Source: an uncultured Actinomycetes bacterium
Lineage (GTDB): Bacteria; Actinomycetota; Actinomycetes; UBA12327
Reading direction: 5' to 3'
NCBI GenBank assembly: GCA_903920865.1
Contig: CAIXNN010000079.1
Span: 1-51,012, forward strand
DNA length: 51,012 nt
Below are positions 43,998 to 51,012 of the stretch, one piece after another. Position 1 is the stretch's first letter, and each line of letters begins with the position of its first letter. A program made the position numbers and the translations under genes. Below the pieces are notes generated by a model. The model saw only the letters and a list, made by a program, of their open reading frames with translations. It searched no databases and had not been told where the DNA came from.

Positions 43998-44732
43998 TTA
44001 CAGGCCAACCGACTCATACAGCGCGGCGACTTCAGTGCGAGTTAGCGGACGCACAGCCCCTGGGCGCATATCCCCCAAACGGACCTCGCCCACCCGGGTT
44101 CGTACCAAACGAGTGATGGGATATCCGACGGCTTCCATGATGCGCCGAACAATGCGGTTTCGGCCCTCATGCAAGGTGATCTCGATCAGGGAACGCCCAT
44201 CTGCCTGCTGAACTACAGCAAAGTGATCGATCATCACCATGCCATCCTCAAGCTCGATGCCCTCCATCAAGGTCTTACCAACCTCTCGACCGACTTGCCC
44301 CTGAACCTGGCACAGATAAACCTTTTCAATCCCCCATGACGGGTGGGTCAATCGATTGCTCAGCTCCCCATCATTGGTCAAGAGCAGCAGTCCCTCAGTG
44401 TCGGTGTCTAGGCGCCCAACATGGAACAAACGCTCGCGACGATCGCTGAAGAAGTCTCCGATGCATGCGCGACCGTGCTCATCGGACATCGTGGTGACGA
44501 CCCCAGCCGGCTTGTTCAAAGCTAGGTAGACGTTGTCCGGAGCTACGTTGATGCGCTCGCCATCAACTCGCACGATGGCAACAGCTGGATCTACACGCAC
44601 GCCCATGCGATCGACGCGCTTGCCGTCCACCTCCACGCGACCTTCAGCGATGAGCTCTTCACACTTTCGACGACTACCAATTCCGGCAGCAGCCATCACT
44701 TTTTGAAGGCGAATTCCTGTTTCAGCAGACAT
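43998..44732 (-). CDS. rluB: Ribosomal RNA pseudouridine synthase RluB-type
   Basis: Makes pseudouridine in 23S rRNA. S4 RNA-binding domain at the N-terminus (LQKVMAAAGIGSRRKCEELI), catalytic aspartate in GRLDTDTEGLLLLTNDG, and NKPAGVVTT. 244 aa. Its ATG shares a base with the scpB stop (TAATG). rluB after scpA-scpB is conserved in actinobacteria and Firmicutes. Confidence 0.93.
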   Translation of the reverse strand: MSAETGIRLQKVMAAAGIGSRRKCEELIAEGRVEVDGKRVDRMGVRVDPAVAIVRVDGERINVAPDNVYLALNKPAGVVTTMSDEHGRACIGDFFSDRRERLFHVGRLDTDTEGLLLLTNDGELSNRLTHPSWGIEKVYLCQVQGQVGREVGKTLMEGIELEDGMVMIDHFAVVQQADGRSLIEITLHEGRNRIVRRIMEAVGYPITRLVRTRVGEVRLGDMRPGAVRPLTRTEVAALYESVGL

Positions 44733-45391
44733 TAGTCAACCTGATTTCCGATTTCTTCTTCAAGCATTCCCAAGTCTGGAAGGTGGGGTGCAAGTTCGGG
44801 AAGTTGCTCAAGGGAAGCCAGACCCATTCGTTCCAAGAAATATGACGTTGTCTGATAAAGGAAGGCACCGGTTTCGTGTTCGGTGCCACTTTCTTCCACC
44901 AGCCCTCGGGAAACCAACGTTCGAATCACGCCATCGACGTTGACCCCTCGGATTGCAGAGACGCGAGCACGGGAGACCGGTTGACGATAGGCAATCACGG
45001 CTAGGGTTTCTAGGGATGCTTGAGTCAATCTGGCCTGCTGCCCATCGAGGACAAAACTTTCGACCCAAGGCGCATATTCAGCGCGGGTATAAAACCGCCA
45101 TCCACCAGCTACTTCGCGCAAATCAAAGCCACGACCATCGCGCTGGTATTCACTGGCAAGTTCATTGAGAGTGGCAACCACTTCGTGCAGGGGGCGCTGC
45201 GCCACCTGCGCCAACATCACTTCATTTGCCGGTTCGTCAACCACCATGAGAATGGACTCAAGCAAGCCTTTCAGGGGCACCTGGCTGACGTCTGGGGCTT
45301 GTTCTTCGGTTACCGAAACACCCTCAAGCCGGTGATCAACGATTTCTTCGTCCTCAACGGCCTGCTGATCAGCCGGAGTTTGCGAGGTCAC
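44732..45391 (-). CDS. scpB: Segregation and condensation protein ScpB
   Basis: Winged-helix (kite) subunit of the Smc-ScpAB condensin. LKGLLESILMVVDEPANEVM and LAVIAYRQPVSRARVSAIRG are typical. 219 aa with an acidic N-terminal extension. GTG overlaps the scpA stop, suited to fixed stoichiometry. Confidence 0.95.
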   Translation of the reverse strand: MTSQTPADQQAVEDEEIVDHRLEGVSVTEEQAPDVSQVPLKGLLESILMVVDEPANEVMLAQVAQRPLHEVVATLNELASEYQRDGRGFDLREVAGGWRFYTRAEYAPWVESFVLDGQQARLTQASLETLAVIAYRQPVSRARVSAIRGVNVDGVIRTLVSRGLVEESGTEHETGAFLYQTTSYFLERMGLASLEQLPELAPHLPDLGMLEEEIGNQVD

Positions 45392-46314
45392 TGACTTTCC
45401 TCCTGCGTTTCGCGGTCGTTGTCATCGTCGACGGGCACCGCTTCTTCACTACCTACCTTACTCTCACCCGCATCCAAGGCTTGCGGGTCGGGGTCAATAT
45501 CGAATTCATCGGAGACTTCGATCTGCGTTTTATCATCACCGGTCCAGCGCACCATTAAGTCTTGTAGAGGCGCGGCCTGTTCAAAAGAAATCACACCTTC
45601 CCGAAAAAGCTCCAACAACGCCAAGAAACGCGCGATGACCGTCAAAGTGTCTTGCGCATCGCCAATGAGCGCCCTAAAGGTGGCTTCACGCTGTCTGCGC
45701 AATCTGTCTACCAAGATTGCCGCTTGCTCGCGCACTGATATCCGCGGAGCCAAAATATGGGTGGTACCAATGACCTCAGCAACCTTTGGCGCGAAAGCCC
45801 GATGCGCAAGGGCGGCGAATTCGTCAGGACCAAGACCTAGAAGCACCTCCGGAAGCAGACCGGCAAACTGTGGTTCAAGAGTGACCGATCGTGCATGCAG
45901 GTGAGCTTCCTGACCCATCCTTTGCGAGAAGATCCCGGCAACTTCCTTGTAGGCCCGATATTGCATCAAGCGAGCAAAGAGCAGGTCCCGAGCTTCAAGC
46001 AGTGCCAGGTCTTCTTCATCTTCGATTTCACCTGAGGGCAAGAGGCGGGCGGCTTTGAGGTCTAACAAGGTGGCAGCGACGACTAGGAATTCGGTTGCCT
46101 GCTCAAGTGGCCACTCGCCATCAAAGGTGCGGATATGCGCGATGAATTCGTCTGTCACCGTACTTAGCGCGACTTCGGTGACGTCCATTTTGTGCTTTGA
46201 AATCAACTGCAGGAGCAAGTCAAAGGGACCCTCAAAGTTTTCAAGGTGAACATTGAATCCGCTGCCACCTGATTCGGCGTGCGGTTCATTGAGATCACTT
46301 GCAATAGAGGTCAC
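45388..46314 (-). CDS. scpA: Segregation and condensation protein ScpA
   Basis: Kleisin subunit of Smc-ScpAB. N-terminal helix motif FEGPFDLLLQLISKHKMDVT and C-terminal winged helix ending in an acidic tail. The GTG at 46314 is preferred (AAGG seven bases upstream) over the TTG two codons before it. 308 aa. Follows parA by 44 bases. Confidence 0.94.
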   Translation of the reverse strand: MTSIASDLNEPHAESGGSGFNVHLENFEGPFDLLLQLISKHKMDVTEVALSTVTDEFIAHIRTFDGEWPLEQATEFLVVAATLLDLKAARLLPSGEIEDEEDLALLEARDLLFARLMQYRAYKEVAGIFSQRMGQEAHLHARSVTLEPQFAGLLPEVLLGLGPDEFAALAHRAFAPKVAEVIGTTHILAPRISVREQAAILVDRLRRQREATFRALIGDAQDTLTVIARFLALLELFREGVISFEQAAPLQDLMVRWTGDDKTQIEVSDEFDIDPDPQALDAGESKVGSEEAVPVDDDNDRETQEESQ

Positions 46315-46358
46315 AGTCAAACCTTAGTCAACGCGCACTTCGTGCAGGAAAGGAAGTT

Positions 46359-47204
46359 CTATTTCTCTCGCATAATGACTTCACGGGCAAGCTGGCGGTA
46401 TGCGTCCGCACCACTACTGGTTCCGGCATAAGAGGTGATCGGCTCGCCCGCCACCGAGGTCTCTGGGAACTTGATGGTGCGATTGATCACCGTATGAAAG
46501 ACCCCATCACCAAAGGCATCAACCACGGTCTTGAGCACTTCACGGGAGTGAACCGTTCTCGGGTCATACATGGTGGCCAAGATGCCCTCAAGTTTGAGAT
46601 CTGGATTGAGTCGGTCTTGCACCTTCGCAATGGTGTCCATCAGTAAGGCCACGCCACGAAGGGCAAAGAACTCGCACTCAAGCGGGATGATGACACCTTG
46701 CGATGCAGTCAGCGCATTAACGGTCAGCAGTCCAAGGGACGGCAAGCAGTCAATGATGATGTAGTCGTAATCAGCTAGGACTGGACGCAGGGCATTGGCC
46801 AAAATTTGCTCGCGAGCGACCTCGTTGACTAACTGCACTTCGGCAGCCGAGAGATCAATATTTCCAGGCACCAGGTCCAAGTTCTTCACTGAAGTTTTGA
46901 GGATCACATCATGGATAGTCACATCGGTTGAGACCAACAAGTTGTAGATGGTTTTGTCCATGTCATGGGGGTTAAATCCCAATCCCACCGACAGGGCGCC
47001 CTGCGGATCGAAATCAACGAGCAATACTTTGCGGCCAGTCTCAGCAATGGCAGCACCCAAGTTGATCGTTGATGTGGTCTTACCCACCCCACCCTTTTGG
47101 TTACACATCGAAATCACCTGCGCTGGGCCGTGCGTTTCACGTACTGAGGGCGCTGGAATCTTAGGCATCGGGCGGAACGTGGGACCCATGTCTTTAGTGC
47201 TCAC
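46359..47204 (-). CDS. ParA-family chromosome-partition ATPase (Rv1708-like)
   Basis: Deviant Walker ATPase: CNQKGGVGKTTSTINL carries the signature lysine, LLVDFDPQGALSVGL is Walker A' region and IIIDCLPSLGLLTVNAL is Walker B. 281 aa from the GTG at 47204 with GGAGAGG upstream (11-base gap); an ATG at 47189 is possible. No parB or parS neighbour is visible, so this is the second, scpAB-linked ParA rather than the origin-proximal parA. Confidence 0.9.
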   Translation of the reverse strand: MSTKDMGPTFRPMPKIPAPSVRETHGPAQVISMCNQKGGVGKTTSTINLGAAIAETGRKVLLVDFDPQGALSVGLGFNPHDMDKTIYNLLVSTDVTIHDVILKTSVKNLDLVPGNIDLSAAEVQLVNEVAREQILANALRPVLADYDYIIIDCLPSLGLLTVNALTASQGVIIPLECEFFALRGVALLMDTIAKVQDRLNPDLKLEGILATMYDPRTVHSREVLKTVVDAFGDGVFHTVINRTIKFPETSVAGEPITSYAGTSSGADAYRQLAREVIMREK

Positions 47205-47323
47205 GAGAACTTGTACCTCTCCCTGGAAAGCGATGTAACGATGGAAAATGGGGAACAAACCTAGGGGAACAGTGTGCCTCTTAGCCCAAGTAGCAGTCAG
47301 GCGTACCCCAAAACAGGCTGAAA

Positions 47324-48265
47324 TTAACCCCGTGCGCGGGGGTGTGATTGGGCGTAGACCTCGCGCAGGCGCTCAATCGTGACCATGGTGTAAATCTGAG
47401 TCGTACTCACGGAGGCATGCCCCAACAACTCCTGGACTACGCGAACATCCGCGCCCCCATCGAGTAGGTGGGTGGCAAAACTGTGCCTGAGGGTGTGCGG
47501 AGAAACATCACTAGAAACCGATGCTTTTTCAGCTGTCTCCTTCAAGATGGTCCATGCGCTCTGCCTCGACAGACGCCCGCCACGTGCGTTGAGGAACAGT
47601 GCTGAACCGCTGACCTTAGAGCCGGCGGCAGCAACAATGGCTGGCCGAGCCCGCACCAGATAGGCATCCAGCGCTGCCTGCGCATAACTTCCCACCGGAA
47701 CCACCCGCTCTTTACCGCCTTTTCCGCGCAACCTCACGAGCGATCTATTGCTGACATCATCAACGTTGAGTGAAACCACTTCAGAAATTCGAGCACCGGT
47801 GCCGTAGAGCAATTCGAGCAATGCACTGTCCCGGACAGCCTTAGCCCCATCAGGCGCTCCCGCTGCGGTCTTAAGGATCGCATCGACCTCATCGATGCTC
47901 AATGCTTTAGGTAAGCGGCGAGAAGGCCGTGGTGGTGACAACAGCCGAGCCACATCAACGCTGAGTTGCCCCTCCGAAACTCCAAACTTATGCAAACCAC
48001 GCACCGCCGCCAAACTTCGTCCAACCGAAGACTCGCTCAGTTTCGTCCCGAACTCATCACCAGTTCGCAGGCCCGCTACAAATGCCGCAAGGTCAGCTTC
48101 ACTCACGCGAGAGGCATCACCATCGCATCGCCTTTCAACAAATGCTGCATATCTTGTGAGATCTCTCCGGTAGGCCGCCAGCGTGTTTTTTGACAACCCG
48201 CGCTCGATACCTAGGTGATCAAGAAATGCCCTAACTAAGGGATCAATTGCCCTCACACCTGACAT
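47324..48265 (-). CDS. xerD: Tyrosine recombinase XerD
   Basis: Resolves chromosome dimers with XerC at dif. 313 aa; catalytic residues R159 (GTGARISEV), K184, H257 and R260 ([12 protein letters not shown]), H283 ([11 protein letters not shown]) and Y292 are all in place. Chromosomal context between ald and parA and a full catalytic set indicate a housekeeping XerD, not a mobile-element integrase. Confidence 0.94.
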   Translation of the reverse strand: MSGVRAIDPLVRAFLDHLGIERGLSKNTLAAYRRDLTRYAAFVERRCDGDASRVSEADLAAFVAGLRTGDEFGTKLSESSVGRSLAAVRGLHKFGVSEGQLSVDVARLLSPPRPSRRLPKALSIDEVDAILKTAAGAPDGAKAVRDSALLELLYGTGARISEVVSLNVDDVSNRSLVRLRGKGGKERVVPVGSYAQAALDAYLVRARPAIVAAAGSKVSGSALFLNARGGRLSRQSAWTILKETAEKASVSSDVSPHTLRHSFATHLLDGGADVRVVQELLGHASVSTTQIYTMVTIERLREVYAQSHPRARG

Positions 48266-48277
48266 GACAAAGCGCGC

Positions 48278-49396
48278 TTAGGCAAGCACGCTCTCCAAGG
48301 TCACAGCCGGCAGCTCAGGGAAGGCTTGCGCAACGGCTGCGTAGGTGATTGAGCCAGCATGGGTATTCAGGCCAAGCGCCAGCGCTGAATCTTGCTTCAG
48401 TGCCTCTTTCCAACCGCGGTTTGCAAGTTCAAGGGCATAAGGCAGCGTCACGTTTGTCAATGCCCAAGTGGAGGTGTACGGAACAGCTCCAGGCATGTTG
48501 GCCACGCAATAAAACACCGTGTCATGAACCTTGTAGGTCGGATCTGAGTGCGTGGTCGGACGCGAATCCTCAAAACACCCACCTTGGTCGATGGCAATAT
48601 CGACAAGAACCGCTCCGGCTTTCATTTGAGAGACCAACTCATTGCTGACGAGCATGGGAGCCTTCGCACCTGGGACCAAGACGGCACCAATGACTAAGTC
48701 AGCATCGCGCACAGCCTTTTCAATTTCGAAGCGATTAGACGCAACAGTTTGCGCATGGCCTTGATAAATCCGATCAACCGTGCGCAGGCGATCGATGTTC
48801 TTGTCCATCACGACCACTTCGGCTTCCATGCCCAAGGCAATAGCGGCGGCGTTTGCCCCAGCCACGCCCGCGCCGATCACCACAACTTTGGCGGCATAAA
48901 CCCCAGATACGCCACCCATCAAGATTCCACGTCCACCGTTGGCGCGTTGCAAAGTGGCAGCTCCCACCTGCGGCGCCATTCGCCCAGCAACCTCAGACAT
49001 GGGCGCTAGCAGCGGAAGGGTGCGATCGGGCAATTCAACCGTTTCGTAGGCGATGGCCGTTACGCCACGATCGAGCAATGCCTGAGTGCATTCGCGACCC
49101 GCAGCCAAGTGAAGGTAGGTGAAGAGAGTTTGCCCTTCACGCATTCGATGAAACTCATCCGCGATGGGTTCCTTGACCTTGAGGATTAGCTCCCCGGTGG
49201 CCCACACATCGTCTGCAGTGGGCAGGATCTTCGCCCCTGAGGCAACGTACTCGGCGTCCGAAATTGAGGATCCGACTCCTGCTGACTCTTCAACGAAAAC
49301 TTCGTGTCCGTGGTGCACCAACTCAAGAACTCCGGCGGGCGTAATGGCCACGCGATACTCGTTGTTCTTGATCTCTTTAGGAATTCCAACCTTCAC
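48278..49396 (-). CDS. ald: Alanine dehydrogenase
   Basis: NAD-dependent interconversion of alanine and pyruvate plus ammonia. Starts MKVGIPKEIKNNEYRVAI; K75 and H96 (TYLHLAAG) correspond to the known pyruvate-binding and catalytic residues, and the NAD site is VVIGAGVAGANAAAIALG near residue 172. 372 aa. GTG start with GGAGGG eight bases upstream. It lies between pyrG and xerD, where M. tuberculosis has a NUDIX gene (Rv1700). Confidence 0.96.
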   Translation of the reverse strand: MKVGIPKEIKNNEYRVAITPAGVLELVHHGHEVFVEESAGVGSSISDAEYVASGAKILPTADDVWATGELILKVKEPIADEFHRMREGQTLFTYLHLAAGRECTQALLDRGVTAIAYETVELPDRTLPLLAPMSEVAGRMAPQVGAATLQRANGGRGILMGGVSGVYAAKVVVIGAGVAGANAAAIALGMEAEVVVMDKNIDRLRTVDRIYQGHAQTVASNRFEIEKAVRDADLVIGAVLVPGAKAPMLVSNELVSQMKAGAVLVDIAIDQGGCFEDSRPTTHSDPTYKVHDTVFYCVANMPGAVPYTSTWALTNVTLPYALELANRGWKEALKQDSALALGLNTHAGSITYAAVAQAFPELPAVTLESVLA

Positions 49397-49521
49397 AATT
49401 CAGCCCTCCATCGGTGCGCAACGCTCATTGTCAACAGTAGCCCTTTGTGGAGCGCGGTTGCCATCTTTGAGCACATGGACACTCACTTGTGGCTAGAGAT
49501 CGTGCCCACATTCGGGTCGAA

Positions 49522-51012
<1,491 letters not shown>

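Noticed and set aside
47324-48265. Tyrosine recombinase as sign of a mobile element
   Set aside because: Context (ald, parA, scpAB), length and residues fit housekeeping XerD, and no attachment repeats flank it.

Overview
The window is a compact actinobacterial chromosome segment. It encodes a complete Pup-proteasome system (Mpa/ARC, Dop, Pup, PrcB, PrcA, PafA, PafB, PafC), a HelY-type helicase, GarA and an FtsR-type MerR regulator. Gene order repeatedly matches blocks I know from Mycobacterium tuberculosis: the trmI-mpa-dop-pup-prcBA-pafABC-tatAC-helY-exonuclease-pepE block, the gcvP-MerR-nuclease-MerR-garA-gcvH-DUF881-sbp-DUF881-pgsA block, and the der-cmk / rluB-scpBA-parA-xerD / pyrG block. 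Base composition looks moderate (mid-50s % G+C by eye, not computed). Genes overlap by ATGA, GTGA or TGATG almost everywhere, and three convergent pairs overlap by exactly 4 nt. This points to a small, tightly packed actinomycete genome; I cannot name the genus.

Layout. 1-2.8 kb: a cut-off ABC transporter ATPase, a RecB-family nuclease, trmI and a small ferredoxin. 2.9-6.3 kb: mpa (with an in-frame 4x18-bp tandem repeat) and dop. 6.3-9.7 kb, opposite strand: a five-gene redox operon (Pro/Thr-rich membrane-anchored protein, ApbE flavin transferase, haem-binding ferric-reductase-like membrane protein, NuoF-like protein, ferredoxin) wedged between dop and pup. 9.9-16.0 kb: pup, prcB, prcA, pafA, two FKBP isomerases, pafB, pafC. 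16.1-20.3 kb: a zinc-ribbon protein, tatA, tatC, helY. 20.3-25.8 kb: a 5'-3' exonuclease, pepE, lnt, ppm1, hemH. 25.8-34.3 kb, minus strand: glycine cleavage and GarA cluster followed by the DUF881/sbp/pgsA operon. 34.3-39.6 kb, minus strand: mostly poorly characterised genes (SDR, rhodanese, DUF1345, a probable HTH protein, a metallo-beta-lactamase fold protein, a Coq4-like protein). 39.6-40.4 kb: the only long gene-free stretch, with hairpins, two terminators and tRNA-Pro(GGG) plus a duplicated piece of its 3' end. 40.5-51.0 kb, minus strand: der, cmk, tyrA, aroH, rluB, scpB, scpA, parA, xerD, ald and a 5'-truncated pyrG.

How parts fit together. Dop deamidates Pup, PafA ligates it to substrates, and Mpa unfolds pupylated proteins into the PrcA/PrcB core; PafBC is the DNA-damage activator normally encoded beside them. 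Lnt and Ppm1 serve lipoprotein acylation and polyprenol-mannose supply. GarA and the glycine cleavage genes link amino-acid catabolism to 2-oxoglutarate metabolism. The least explained element, and my main candidate for an undescribed system, is the ApbE / haem membrane protein / NuoF-like / ferredoxin operon. Its NuoF-like subunit lacks one iron-sulfur cysteine and the usual NADH-site glutamates, and no flavinylation acceptor domain is encoded beside it.
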